A stretch of 64,000 nt of DNA from Alphaproteobacteria bacterium (GTDB lineage Bacteria; Pseudomonadota; Alphaproteobacteria; TMED109): contig JAJDYI010000014.1 in NCBI GenBank assembly GCA_022825235.1, positions 1 through 64,000 of the forward strand, read 5' to 3'. Position 1 is the stretch's first letter; the number at the start of each line of letters is the position of its first letter. Positions 36,932 to 46,218 of the stretch are shown here, piece after piece. A program made the position numbers and the translations under genes. Below the pieces are notes generated by a model. That model saw only the letters and a list, made by a program, of their open reading frames with translations. It made no database searches and was not told where the DNA came from.

Positions 36932-38269
36932 TCAGGCCGCCTTCGGCCGGAAGAGCTCCAGGCCGCGGAGCAGGTCGAGCGCCCGCTGCAGCTGGTAATC
37001 CTCGAGCGAGGGATCGGCCTCCTCGACGGCCGCGACCTCCGGATCATTGGCCGGATCCTCGGCGGAATCTGTTTCCTCGCTCTCGCTCTCGAGGGCATTC
37101 CGGAGGGTGGCCTCGCTCCGGCCGGCGCCGGTTTCCAGGACCTCGATACGCGCGAGCGGCACCTCGATGTCCGGCGTGACGCCGGTCGACTGAATCGAGC
37201 GCCCTTCGGGTGTGTAGTAGCGCGCCGTCGTCAGGCGCATGGCCCCGTGGTCACCGAGCGGCAGGACGGTCTGGACCGATCCCTTGCCGAAGGTCTTGGT
37301 CCCCATCAGGATCGCGCGGCCGTGGTCCTGGAGTGCCCCGGACACGATTTCGGATGCGCTCGCCGAGCCGCCGTTCACCAGGACGACGATCGGGAGGCCG
37401 TCGGAAATGTCGCCGCTGCTCGCGTTGAACTGTTGCTGGGTCTGGTTGGTGCGGCCCCGGGTGGAGACGATCACCCCCCGCTCCAGGAAGAAATCCGCCA
37501 CCGCCACGGCCTGCGTCAGCAGGCCGCCCGGGTTGTTCCGCAGATCCAGCACGATTCCCTGGATGTTCTCCGGCCCGATTTCCGCATGGAGTTCCTCGAA
37601 GCTCTTCTTGACGCCGTTGGTCGTCTGTTCGGTGAAGGAACTGATCCGGATGTAGCCCACGTTCCCTTCGGCCCGCGCGCGCACCGACTGGACGTGGATG
37701 ATCTCGCGGATGATCGTGACATCGAAGGGTTCGACGCCGGGCCGGCTCACGCGGATGATGATCTCCGTATTGGGCTCGCCCCGCATGCGGTCGACGGCCT
37801 CGGACAGGGTCAGCCCCAGCACGGCCTCGTCGTCGATGTGGGTGATCAGGTCGCCCGCCAGAACGCCGGCCCGGTACGCAGGGGTGTCGTCGATGGGCGA
37901 GACGACCTTCACGAAGCCGTTTTCCATGGTCACTTCGATCCCGAGCCCGCCGAAGCGGCCGCTCGTCTGCACCTGCATTTCCTCGAACTGGTCGGCACTC
38001 ATGTAGCTGGAATGGGGATCGAGGGCCTGCAGCATTCCGTTGAGCGCTGCGTGGATCAGGGTCTGGTCGTCGACCGTTTCGACGTAGTCCTCGCGGACGC
38101 GCTGAAAGACCTGGCCGAACAGATCGAGCTGGCGATAGGTCTCGCTGTTGGGGGTGCCGGCGCTGCTTTGCTGGTTGGGCGAGCAGGTGCCGATCAGCAC
38201 CACGAGGAGTGTGGCCAGGGCGCCTGCACCAAAGTGGAGGCCCGTGCGGGTCAAGCGGGTCACGGTCAT
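36932..38269 (-). CDS. ctpA: S41 family C-terminal processing peptidase CtpA
   Basis: The 445-residue periplasmic protease has an N-terminal membrane anchor or signal (GAGALATLLVVLIGTCSP), a PDZ domain (GGLGIEVTMENGFVKVVSPI to AVLGLTLSEAV), and the S41 catalytic domain with LDLRNNPGGLLTQAV, the Ser of VNGGSASASEIVSGAL and the Lys of GTKTFGKGSVQ. The C-terminal ~60 residues are acidic. It cleaves C-terminal tails of envelope proteins. It precedes rppH by 14 nt in the same operon. Confidence 0.96.
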   Translation of the reverse strand: MTVTRLTRTGLHFGAGALATLLVVLIGTCSPNQQSSAGTPNSETYRQLDLFGQVFQRVREDYVETVDDQTLIHAALNGMLQALDPHSSYMSADQFEEMQVQTSGRFGGLGIEVTMENGFVKVVSPIDDTPAYRAGVLAGDLITHIDDEAVLGLTLSEAVDRMRGEPNTEIIIRVSRPGVEPFDVTIIREIIHVQSVRARAEGNVGYIRISSFTEQTTNGVKKSFEELHAEIGPENIQGIVLDLRNNPGGLLTQAVAVADFFLERGVIVSTRGRTNQTQQQFNASSGDISDGLPIVVLVNGGSASASEIVSGALQDHGRAILMGTKTFGKGSVQTVLPLGDHGAMRLTTARYYTPEGRSIQSTGVTPDIEVPLARIEVLETGAGRSEATLRNALESESEETDSAEDPANDPEVAAVEEADPSLEDYQLQRALDLLRGLELFRPKAA

Positions 38270-38435
38270 CTCAGTGCTAAGGCGCGGGCAGCCGCCCCGC
38301 CTCTCCGAAAAGGCAGTCTTGAATTTCTAATCTAGTCGGTCGGAACGCGCCGGGCTAGGGCCCGCAAGGGCTTGCGGCGGGTTCCCGCCACGACTAGCGT
38401 CGGGGCGCCCAGAAGAGTGGAGCTCGAAAAAACCG

Positions 38436-38750
38436 ATGTCGACGATTCACGTAGTGGCCGTCATCAAGGCCAAGCCAGGCAAGCGCGCGGAACTTCTCCA
38501 AGCGTTTCAGGCCAATGTACCCGCCGTCCACGCAGAAGACGGCTGCATCGAGTACGTCGCCACCGTCGATGCCGACGATGTCGGCGGGTTCCAGGCCCGT
38601 TTCGGCGACGACTCGTTCGTCGTGGTCGAGAAGTGGGCGAGTCTCGACGCCCTGAAGGCGCACGCGGTGTCGCCGCACATGCGCGAGTATGCGGCCCGCG
38701 CGAAAGACCTGATCGCCGATCGGGCGGTACACGTCCTGACGGCAGCCTGA
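38436..38750 (+). CDS. Antibiotic biosynthesis monooxygenase (ABM) domain protein
   Basis: The 104-residue dimeric ferredoxin-like protein has the ABM pattern: VVAVIKAKPGKRAELLQAF, HAEDGCIEYVATVD, FVVVEKWASLDALKAH and SPHMREYAAR. These small proteins are quinol or hydroxyquinol monooxygenases without metal or flavin, or stress proteins like YgiN. It is divergent from ctpA and stands alone. Confidence 0.88.
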   Translation: MSTIHVVAVIKAKPGKRAELLQAFQANVPAVHAEDGCIEYVATVDADDVGGFQARFGDDSFVVVEKWASLDALKAHAVSPHMREYAARAKDLIADRAVHVLTAA

Positions 38751-38916
38751 GGTCCACGGCCGGTCGTCGTCGGCCGGTCCCGCGATCGACGGTGCGGTAG
38801 TCGGGCGCCCGGCTGCCGGTACCGGCTCCGCCGCGCCGGCCGGCCCGGGCCCTCCGGTTGGCACGGGGGCCTCGCGTCCCTATGTATGCAGACCCGCCCC
38901 TGCCGGCCCGACTGAC

Positions 38917-39777
38917 ATGACCATTGCGTTTGCAAAGATGCACGGGCTCGGCAACGACTTCGTCATCGTCGATGCCCGGCGGCGCGCGCTCGAGCCAGCA
39001 CCCGAGCGGATCGTCCGCTTGGCGGAGCGTCGCACGGGCATCGGCTTCGATCAGCTCATCCTGCTGGAGCCCGGTGCCGGGACAGCGGATGTGGCCATGC
39101 GGATCTTCAACCGCGACGGGAGTTCGGCCGAGGCCTGCGGCAACGCAGCGCGGTGCATCGGGCGCCTGCTGGCCGACGAGCATCGCCCCGGGCGCCCGGT
39201 CGCGATCAGCACGCCCGCCGGCGTGATCGCGGCGCTTCCCCGGGCGGACGGACAGGTGACCGTGGAACTGGGTCCACCCGCGTTCGACTGGGAGCAAATT
39301 CCCCTCGCAGCGCCCAGGGATACGCTCGATCTTGGCCTTGCGGCCGGCCCACTGCGCGGCGGCGTCGCAGTCAACGTGGGCAATCCGCACGTGGTCTTCG
39401 TCGCGGACCGTCTCCGGGACGTCGATCTGGCAAGGTGGGGCCCGGAGCTGGAGCACGATCCGCTGTTCCCCGAGCAGACGAACGTCGAGGTCATCTGTAT
39501 GGACCGGGACAAAGCGACCGGAAGGGAGGCTCGTGACCGGATTACCATGCGGGTGTGGGAGCGGGGCGCCGGGCTCACGCGGGCCTGCGGAACCGGGGCC
39601 TGCGCCGCCCTGGCGGCGGCCCACCGGCTCGGCATCGGCGACCGGGCGGCTGCGGTACGCTTTCTCGACGGGGGCGTCCTCGACATCGAATGGCGCGAGC
39701 ATGACGGGCGGATCTGCATGACCGGTGATGCGGAGCTGAGCTTCCGCGGTGAAATGCCCGAGGAGGCGCTGCTGTGA
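38917..39777 (+). CDS. dapF: Diaminopimelate epimerase
   Basis: This 286-residue two-lobed epimerase converts LL- to meso-diaminopimelate for lysine and peptidoglycan. The two catalytic Cys residues are in SSAEACGNAARC (~76) and GLTRACGTGACAAL (~222). It starts MTIAFAKMHGLGNDFVIVD, standard for DapF. Its stop overlaps the GTG start of mtaB. Confidence 0.97.
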   Translation: MTIAFAKMHGLGNDFVIVDARRRALEPAPERIVRLAERRTGIGFDQLILLEPGAGTADVAMRIFNRDGSSAEACGNAARCIGRLLADEHRPGRPVAISTPAGVIAALPRADGQVTVELGPPAFDWEQIPLAAPRDTLDLGLAAGPLRGGVAVNVGNPHVVFVADRLRDVDLARWGPELEHDPLFPEQTNVEVICMDRDKATGREARDRITMRVWERGAGLTRACGTGACAALAAAHRLGIGDRAAAVRFLDGGVLDIEWREHDGRICMTGDAELSFRGEMPEEALL

Positions 39778-41006
39778 CCGCGCCGCGGGTCGTTACCTTC
39801 GGCTGCCGGCTGAACCGCCACGAGGCGGAGGTCATCGAACGCCACGCAGCCGCAGCCGGCCTCCGCGATACCGTCGTCGTCAACACGTGCGCCGTGACAG
39901 CGAAGGCCGTCCGCGAAGCGCGACGCACGGCCCGCCGGATTCGCCGGGAACAGCCGCATGCCCGGATCGTGGTCACCGGCTGCGCCGCCCAGACCGACCC
40001 GGAAACCTTCGCCGCGATGGCCGAGGTCGACGCCGTCGTCGGGAACGACGAGAAGCTGCGCCCGGCCACCTGGAGCGCGGAGCGGCTGACGGGGTCGCGG
40101 GTCGCCGCGGCGGCGGAGATGGAGGCGGTGGCCGGGAGCGTGGCCACCCTGCGCGGCCGGACCCGCAGTTTCGTGCCCATCCAGAACGGCTGCGATCACC
40201 GCTGCACGTTCTGCATCATTCCCTACGGCCGCGGACCCAGCCGGAGCGTGGCCCCCGAGGCGGTCATCGCGGAAATCCGGGAGGCAGTGCAGCGCGGGGT
40301 GCCGGAAGTGGTCCTGACGGGCGTGGACCTCACCGACTACGGCGCCGGGCTGGCCAGCCCGGTGACGTTCGGCGAACTGGTGCGCCGCATCCTTCGTGCG
40401 GTGCCCGAGCTTCCGCGGCTCCGGCTGTCGTCGATCGATGCCGCCGAACTGGATGATGCGCTGATCGACTGCTTCGCCGAAGAGCAGCGCCTGATGCCGC
40501 ACCTGCATCTCAGCCTGCAGTCGCACGATCCCATGATCCTCAAGCGGATGCGCCGGCGGCACACGCCGGAACAGGCCGAACGGCTGCTGGAACGGGTTCG
40601 GGCGGCCAGGCCGGATATGGCCTTCGGGGCCGATTTCATCGCGGGCTTCCCGACCGAATCCGACGCCATGTTCGGAAACACGCTGGCCGCCGTGGAGCGG
40701 CTGGGGCTCGTCCACCTCCACGTTTTTCCGTACTCGGAGCGTCCGGGCACGCCGGCGGCACGCATGCCGCAGGTGGCGCCGGCGGTCCGCCATGCGCGGG
40801 CCCAGGCTCTCCGGACCGCAGGGGAGCGGGTGTTCCGGCGGCGCCTGCGTGACCGCGCGGGCACCATCGCCGCCATCCTCGTGGAGGACGAGGGCGGGCT
40901 TGGGCGGACCGAGGACTACCTTCCGGCCGCCGCTCCCGGCGCCGTACCGGGGTTGATCGTGCGGCAGCGGGTCGAGGCTGTCGGCCGCCGGCTCTGTGCC
41001 GCATGA
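39774..41006 (+). CDS. mtaB: tRNA (t6A37) methylthiotransferase MtaB
   Basis: This 410-residue radical-SAM methylthiotransferase adds the methylthio group to t6A37 of tRNA. The N-terminal UPF0004 domain has Cys residues in TFGCRLNRHEAE, VVNTCAVT and VVTGCAAQ. The radical-SAM cluster motif is NGCDHRCTFCIIPYGRG (CxxxCxxC). It sits between dapF and ispZ with four-base overlaps at both ends (GTGA and ATGA), so the three are one operon. The C-terminal TRAM domain is present but short. Confidence 0.95.
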   Translation: MTAPRVVTFGCRLNRHEAEVIERHAAAAGLRDTVVVNTCAVTAKAVREARRTARRIRREQPHARIVVTGCAAQTDPETFAAMAEVDAVVGNDEKLRPATWSAERLTGSRVAAAAEMEAVAGSVATLRGRTRSFVPIQNGCDHRCTFCIIPYGRGPSRSVAPEAVIAEIREAVQRGVPEVVLTGVDLTDYGAGLASPVTFGELVRRILRAVPELPRLRLSSIDAAELDDALIDCFAEEQRLMPHLHLSLQSHDPMILKRMRRRHTPEQAERLLERVRAARPDMAFGADFIAGFPTESDAMFGNTLAAVERLGLVHLHVFPYSERPGTPAARMPQVAPAVRHARAQALRTAGERVFRRRLRDRAGTIAAILVEDEGGLGRTEDYLPAAAPGAVPGLIVRQRVEAVGRRLCAA

Positions 41007-41596
41007 CGGCGCCGGAGCAGGGTCGGACGTTGCCGTCGCATGTGCGGACGGCGATCGATTTCGTGCCGCTGCTCGTGTTCTTCGGCGCAAATTACGTCTG
41101 GGGAATCCTGCCCGCCACGGCGGTTCTCGTCGTCGCAACGGCCATCGCCACCCTGGTGCTCTGGCTGGCCGAACGCCGCATCCCGCCGATTCCAGTCGCG
41201 ACGGCGGTTCTGGTCGGGTTCTTCGGCGCCCTGACGCTCGTGTTCGACGATGCGTTCTTCATCAAGATCAAGCCAACCGTCGTCTCGCTGCTGTTTGCGG
41301 TCGTGCTCGCCGGCGGGCTCGCGCGCGGCAAGCTGCTGGTGAAGTACCTGTTCGGTGCGGCGGGTATCCAGCTCAGGGATGCCGCGTGGCGGGTGCTGAC
41401 GTGGCGGTGGATCGGGTTTTTCGTCCTGCTGGCCGTCCTCAACGAAGTGGTCTGGCGGTCGTTTTCGACCGACACCTGGGTGAGTTACAAGGTGTTCGGG
41501 ATACTGCCGCTCACCCTGCTGTTCGCGGGCCTGCAGATGCCACTGATCCTGCGCGAGCAGAAGGCCCTGTCGGCGTCGGGCGACTCACCGAACTGA
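41003..41596 (+). CDS. ispZ: Inner-membrane-spanning protein YciB / intracellular septation protein A
   Basis: The 197-residue membrane protein has five to six helices and the YciB/IspZ pattern: AIDFVPLLVFFGANYVWGI, FFGALTLVFDDAFFIKIKPTVV, and WRVLTWRWIGFFVLLAVLNEVVWR. It is needed for normal cell envelope and division in several bacteria. The ATG overlaps the mtaB stop. In many alphaproteobacteria ftsY lies between mtaB and ispZ; it is absent here. Confidence 0.94.
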   Translation: MTAPEQGRTLPSHVRTAIDFVPLLVFFGANYVWGILPATAVLVVATAIATLVLWLAERRIPPIPVATAVLVGFFGALTLVFDDAFFIKIKPTVVSLLFAVVLAGGLARGKLLVKYLFGAAGIQLRDAAWRVLTWRWIGFFVLLAVLNEVVWRSFSTDTWVSYKVFGILPLTLLFAGLQMPLILREQKALSASGDSPN

Positions 41597-41788
41597 CGCT
41601 TCCTTTCCTACCGGCTCGCCCTTTTGGTCGCGCGATGGCCGATGGAGCGTGAAGCGACCAAGATCGGACGCCGACTACCATTCAGGGCAGTAGAATCTGC
41701 GTCCCGATCAGTGCGAAGGCACCCAATCAACGGAGGCTTGCAGAGGTCGAGGGGCGCGCACAAGGGCCGCAGGACGGAGTAGTTTCGA

Positions 41789-42163
41789 ATGACTGATTCG
41801 GAAAACCCGATACGGTCTCGCTTCGGGACCGCTTCCCCGGACATCGCAAGGGGCCTGCGGGAGTTTTCGAAGTCCGCGGCAATGCTCGCCAACGATGGAC
41901 CGCGTCTCATCGATGAGCATTCATCGCAATGGATTGGCGTGTGTCGAGGCGAAGTGTCGGCGAAGGCCAACGATCTGCCATCGCTCATGGAGGACCTGGA
42001 AAGGCAAGGCGTTCCGCTCGGCGACACGATTGTTCGCTTCATCGAGAAATACCAGCGCACGCTGATCCTCCTGTACGTAGCGAGGAAGGTTCGGCGATTC
42101 TTCCGGCCGACCTTACATGGAGGGTTATGTCCTGATCACCGGCGGTGTTCGCTCGACGGTTAG
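41789..42163 (+). CDS. DUF5678-like small protein
   Basis: The 124-residue product contains a region (LIDEHSSQWIGVCRGEV through ANDLPSLMEDLERQGVPL to FIEKYQRTLIL) that resembles DUF5678 domains, which usually end at about this RT[FL]IL position. The extra 27 residues after it are basic and unlike the rest, so the original stop may have been lost. Codon use is less GC-biased than in neighbours, in line with acquired DNA. The function of the family is unknown. Confidence 0.5.
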   Translation: MTDSENPIRSRFGTASPDIARGLREFSKSAAMLANDGPRLIDEHSSQWIGVCRGEVSAKANDLPSLMEDLERQGVPLGDTIVRFIEKYQRTLILLYVARKVRRFFRPTLHGGLCPDHRRCSLDG

Positions 42164-42350
42164 CCCGAGGTACGTCGACAGCGAAATTGCGCCGCACACG
42201 AGGGGCACCCTTCGCGGGATGCTCAGTTACCGGGGAAGCGCCGAGAATCAGATCAACACGATTAGACTCGCAGCCCGCTGAAACGGATCGGGCAGCACAG
42301 TTGCGCGGATTTCACGCGAAGACCTTGGGCCGGATAAAGGAACTCATCGC

Positions 42351-43112
42351 ATGAGGATGCACGTGTTTTCCGGAGGCCGGCTGCGGATGTCGAAGCACAT
42401 CTATTTGCCTGACACGGCGCCCGAGGAAACCATCGACCTTCCGGTTGCCTGTTTCCTGTTTCGGCATCCGCAGGGCAATGTGCTGTTCGATACCGGCTGC
42501 CACCCGATGGTCGCCGAAGAACCTGAAATGAGATGGGGGAATCTCGCTCAGTCAGTCGTTCCGACTACGGGAAGCGACGAAAATATCGTCGGTGAGCTTC
42601 GCCGGTTAAACCTGACCCCTGCTGATGTAGATGTTGTCGTGAACTCCCATCTGCATTGCGATCATTGCGGCTGCAACGAATTCTTCTCCAAGGCGACCAT
42701 CTACGCCCATGAGGACGAGCTTGAACGGGCGAGGCGCCCGCGTATGGAGAAGCTGGGATACTTCAGGGCCGACTGGGAACACCCGATGCCAATCGTCGGG
42801 GTCACCGGTGAGGTCGATATCTTCGACGATGGAAGCATGGTGCTTCTTCCTCTCCCCGGGCATACACCAGGCCTCATCGACATGCTTGCCAGCCTGCCCC
42901 ACAGCGGCGCCTATCTGCTGGCTTCGGATGCGGTGGCGCTCAGAAAGCATCTGGATATGGAGATCATTCCCAAGAACACCTGGAGCCGAGACTTGCATGC
43001 GAAATCCCACGCCGAGATCAAGCGCATCGAAAAGTCCGGCGCGCTGGTTGTATGTGGCCACGATCTTGCGCAGTGGTCGGCTTTTCGAAGGGCAGTGGAC
43101 TTCTATGACTAA
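42351..43112 (+). CDS. MBL-fold hydrolase, N-acyl homoserine lactonase family
   Basis: The 253-residue metallo-beta-lactamase-fold enzyme has the dinuclear metal site as NSHLHCDHCG (HxHxDH), PGHTPG, LASDAVAL and a final VVCGHD. The start MRMHVFSGGRLRM and overall length match AiiA/AttM-type lactonases that open acyl-homoserine lactones and quench quorum sensing. No quorum-sensing genes are nearby, so another lactone or ester substrate is possible. Confidence 0.87.
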   Translation: MRMHVFSGGRLRMSKHIYLPDTAPEETIDLPVACFLFRHPQGNVLFDTGCHPMVAEEPEMRWGNLAQSVVPTTGSDENIVGELRRLNLTPADVDVVVNSHLHCDHCGCNEFFSKATIYAHEDELERARRPRMEKLGYFRADWEHPMPIVGVTGEVDIFDDGSMVLLPLPGHTPGLIDMLASLPHSGAYLLASDAVALRKHLDMEIIPKNTWSRDLHAKSHAEIKRIEKSGALVVCGHDLAQWSAFRRAVDFYD

Positions 43113-43946
43113 CGATCGGGACGAAATGCGACGACGGGAAATTCCTGTGCTTGGCCCTGATCATTTCCCGAAACCACTAGTGTTTCCAGTAATTAGTCTT
43201 GTTGGCGTGGAAGCGCATGGGCGCGCTTCCATCATTTGCTGTCACAGACGGAGGCCGTCCTGAGGGAACAAGACAGCTGCTCGAAACAGATGACGTGGCC
43301 CGCATGAGCCGTACGACAGCCGGCCGGAGCGGCTGAGCCCAAGGCGATATCGAGGAAAACATCAGAAAGAGGCGGGTCGTCATGTCTCGCTTCGCTTATG
43401 GCGCCATCGGGGCGTGGGATGTGCCCCTCTACATGCCGAACGGCGTCTCCACGCCGCTTCCTGGACGCTCAAACCAATCTGGAAAAGCGCGGCGCCGTCT
43501 ATCCGACTGTCAGCCCGAGCGGCGATTGAGAGTCCGCGTCCGCTGTGCACTTGGAGGAATGGTTCCCGAACCGTCGCACGGCTTCCGGGCGGCGGTACAG
43601 GAAGCACGAGGTAACAGGACAGTGCGGGGCGGCATGACAGCCGCCGGCCTCGTTGTCTCGGGCGCGAAGTGCCGGGGAACGAATACATAGGCAAAGAGGG
43701 GAAGCGGTCGTCAGATCGCACAACGGTCGCCGTGCCGCGGGTGACAGTTGCGGGGTAGGAAGTGCCGGGCTGTCTGTCGGCGCTCGTGCTCGTCGAGGCG
43801 TGTCGCCGCTGGGCGGACTCCCGACTTGCTGTTGTCGGACGGTCTGCGACCTTGTGGACGGTCCGAGCCATCATCCACGCGGCTGGATTTGCTGTTCGCA
43901 GTGGCTTGTACTTGGATGATCGCCTGCTTGACGAAACGGAGAAGCC
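43113..43946 (+). other. Long intergenic region, no gene recognised
   Basis: The 834 bases contain several short frames (for example 43382-43690) without family resemblance. A hairpin lies at 43208-43231. The stretch may contain decayed genes of the surrounding island, but I could not identify any. Confidence 0.4.
43208..43231. terminator. Hairpin, possible terminator of the MBL gene
   Basis: A perfect 9-bp stem (TGGAAGCGC with GCGCTTCCA) closes a 6-nt loop about 95 bases after the MBL-hydrolase stop. The T-tract after it is weak, so it may be a terminator or only a stable hairpin. Confidence 0.4.
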
Positions 43947-44588
43947 ATGGACCTGGATGTCGAACGCCTCCTCGGCGCCGTGGAGCGCACAGTGTCGTCC
44001 CTGGAGCGCGACGGACAGGCCGCGCGCGCGGTCACCTTGGCCCGCAGCTACGCGACGACAGTGGAGGATCTCTGGGACGCCGTGACGAGCGCGGAACGAA
44101 TCCCACGCTGGTTCCTGCCAGTCAGCGGCCGCCTCGAACTCGGCGGTCGCTTCCAACTGGAAGGAAACGCAGGCGGCACGATCAGGCACTGCGAGCGTCC
44201 CTCGTATCTCGGGCTGACGTGGGAGTTCGGCGGTGACGTGAGCTGGGTGGAGGCGCGTCTGTGTAACGAAAGTACCGGCCGCTCGCGCCTGGCGATTACG
44301 CATTCCGCGCTGGTGTCGGACCACTGGCACAAGTTCGGTCCCGGTGCCGTCGGCGTCGGTTGGGAGATGGGCTTGCTGGGGATGGAACTGCATCTTACGC
44401 GGCCGAACGAACCCAAGTTAGACGGGGCGACGTTCCACACGACCAGTGACGGGAAGGCGCTCATCGTCGGAAGCAGTGCGGCGTGGGGCCGGGCGGCCGA
44501 GGCAGCGGGAACGGACGCCGACGTTGCGCGCGCCGCAGCGCAGCGTACGGCGGCCTTTTACACGGGCGACGCGGTCGCGCCGGTTTGA
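43947..44588 (+). CDS. SRPBCC / AHSA1-like protein
   Basis: The 213-residue protein has a START/Bet v1-like fold typical of the AHSA1 group: LARSYATTVEDLWDAVTSAERIPRWFLPV, LGGRFQLEGNAGGTI, and WEFGGDVSWVEARL. Such proteins bind hydrophobic ligands or modulate Hsp90. No ArsR-type regulator, often paired with them, was found upstream. Its 3' end is next to a decayed integrase on the other strand. Confidence 0.82.
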   Translation: MDLDVERLLGAVERTVSSLERDGQAARAVTLARSYATTVEDLWDAVTSAERIPRWFLPVSGRLELGGRFQLEGNAGGTIRHCERPSYLGLTWEFGGDVSWVEARLCNESTGRSRLAITHSALVSDHWHKFGPGAVGVGWEMGLLGMELHLTRPNEPKLDGATFHTTSDGKALIVGSSAAWGRAAEAAGTDADVARAAAQRTAAFYTGDAVAPV

Positions 44589-44649
44589 TGCACGCTTTCG
44601 ACGTGCTCCGCGACCCGGAGCGCTGCGGTGCGATTGTCGATGCGTTATC

Positions 44650-45405
44650 GGTCGTGGGCGTTGACTCGCCGTCGCGGTGGCGATGATTGCTCCGGCCTTT
44701 TCCGTCGCTTCGACAAGGTGCGCATCGGCAAGGTGGGTGTAGCCTGCCGCGGTGCGATGCCGGTTGTGCCCGAGAAGCCGGCCGACGAACTGCAGACCTT
44801 CGCCCGACATAACCGGCCGACTTGCGGCGGTATGGCGCAGGTCATGCAGGTGCAGACTGCGCGCCAGCAGGCCGCGAGGCTGTACGCGCCCCGGCCTTCG
44901 GCGAGGCGCGGAAACGGGAACAGATCGGGGCCGACCGCACGGGGCAGCGCGGCGACGTGCGCTCGCGAGGCTTCGCCGAGCGCGACCGCGCGCGGGCCAG
45001 TCTTCGAATCTTCCAGGTTCAGCGCATTGGCTCCGACGTCCCGCCGGCGTAGATTGAGCACCTCGCTGAGGCGGCATCCGGTGAGCGCCCGCAGCCGGAC
45101 CGCGGCGATGGCCTCGGGCCATGCCGCCTCCCGGGCGTCGAGCGCGCGTCCGAGCCGGGCCAACTCGCCCGCGTCGAGGAACCCCGCGACATGGTTGCGC
45201 GGGTTCTTCGCTATGCCGAGGCAGGGGTTGGAGCCGCGCGCACAATCCCCACTCATCGGCCCGGAACATCATCGCGCGCAGTATCTTCGGGGCGCGGTTG
45301 GCGCTGCCGGGCTTTTCGGCCATGGACGCCAACCGGTCCTTGACGTGCTCGACGGCGATGGAGTCCACGGTCATACGACCGAAGGCCGCCCGAGCCGGCG
45401 CCTGT
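44650..45405 (-). pseudogene. Tyrosine recombinase (integrase), frameshifted and N-terminally truncated
   Basis: Pieces of one integrase lie in two minus-strand frames. The first reads AFGRMTVDSIAVEHVKDRLA to MFRADEWGL. After a frame change near 45240 the second reads RGSNPCLGIAKNPRN through LRALTGCRLSEVLNLRRRDV, which holds the first catalytic Arg. A return to the first frame near 44860 gives LHLHDLRHTAAS, LLGHNRHRTAAGYTHL with the His-x-x-Arg and the catalytic Tyr. The N-terminal DNA-binding part is missing where the SDR gene begins. It is a dead remnant of a mobile element. Confidence 0.8.
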
Positions 45406-45408
45406 CCG

Positions 45409-46170
45409 TCAGTAAGTGGCCCGTCCGCCGCTGACATCGAAGCATGCGCCGGTGGTGAAGCTGCAGCGGGGACTGGCTACCCAGGCGACCATGTCGGCGA
45501 CCTCCTCGACTGTGCACAGCCGCCCCATCGGGATCCGCGACCGCCGGTCCAAGATGTAGTCCCCGTCCAGGCCGTCGAGGATGGCCGTCTCCGTCAGCGC
45601 CGGCGTCACGCAGTTGACGGTCACGCCGGCATCGCAGAGCTCACGGGCAAGGCCCTTGGTCAGGCCGAGCACGCCCGCCTTGGCCGCGCCGTAGGGGCTG
45701 GCGCCCGGATTGCCTTCCTTGCCGGCGATCGAGGCGACGTTGATGATCCGCCCGTAGCCGCGTTGGCGCATGTGCGGGATGACCGCCCGGCACGCGAGGA
45801 ACACGCCCGTGAGGTCAACGGCGAGGACGTGCTCCCACTCGGGGAGCGTGTAGTCGGCGAGCGGCTTGGTCGGGCCGTTGACGCCGGCGTTGTTGACCAG
45901 GATGTCTACCCGGCCGAGGGCGTTGCGCGTGGACGCGAAGGCCGTTGCGACGGCCCGTTCATCGGCCACGTCCACCTGCCGGCATTCGGCGAACGGCGCC
46001 CGGTCCTGAACGTCGGGGCGGAGGTCCCAGCCTGAGACGGCGACGCCGAGCTCTTGCAGGCGCCTCGCGATGGCGAGGCCGATGCCCCGCGCAGCCCCCG
46101 TCACGATGGCCGTGCCGCCCGCGAGTCCGAAGCCCGCGTCCGCCGCGCGCGGGGGCATGGGTTCCGGCAC
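45409..46170 (-). CDS. SDR family oxidoreductase
   Basis: This 253-residue classical short-chain dehydrogenase has TGAARGIGLAIARRL, NNAGVNGPTKPL, the Ser in INVASIAGKEGNPG, and the catalytic YGAAKAGVLGLTKGLAREL. The ending VDV/SGG (FDVSGGRATY) is the 3-oxoacyl-ACP reductase/alcohol dehydrogenase type. It is a single gene placed between the integrase remnant and the M23 peptidase. Confidence 0.92.
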   Translation of the reverse strand: MPEPMPPRAADAGFGLAGGTAIVTGAARGIGLAIARRLQELGVAVSGWDLRPDVQDRAPFAECRQVDVADERAVATAFASTRNALGRVDILVNNAGVNGPTKPLADYTLPEWEHVLAVDLTGVFLACRAVIPHMRQRGYGRIINVASIAGKEGNPGASPYGAAKAGVLGLTKGLARELCDAGVTVNCVTPALTETAILDGLDGDYILDRRSRIPMGRLCTVEEVADMVAWVASPRCSFTTGACFDVSGGRATY

Positions 46171-46218
46171 GGACGTTCGCCTACCGCCGCAGGGGGCCGT
46201 GCACGGAGGTCGCGCCCG

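Noticed and set aside
42117-42281. A 54-codon frame starting MEGYVLITGGV after the DUF5678-like gene
   Set aside because: I could not match it to a family; it may be a remnant, but the evidence is too thin to list as a gene.
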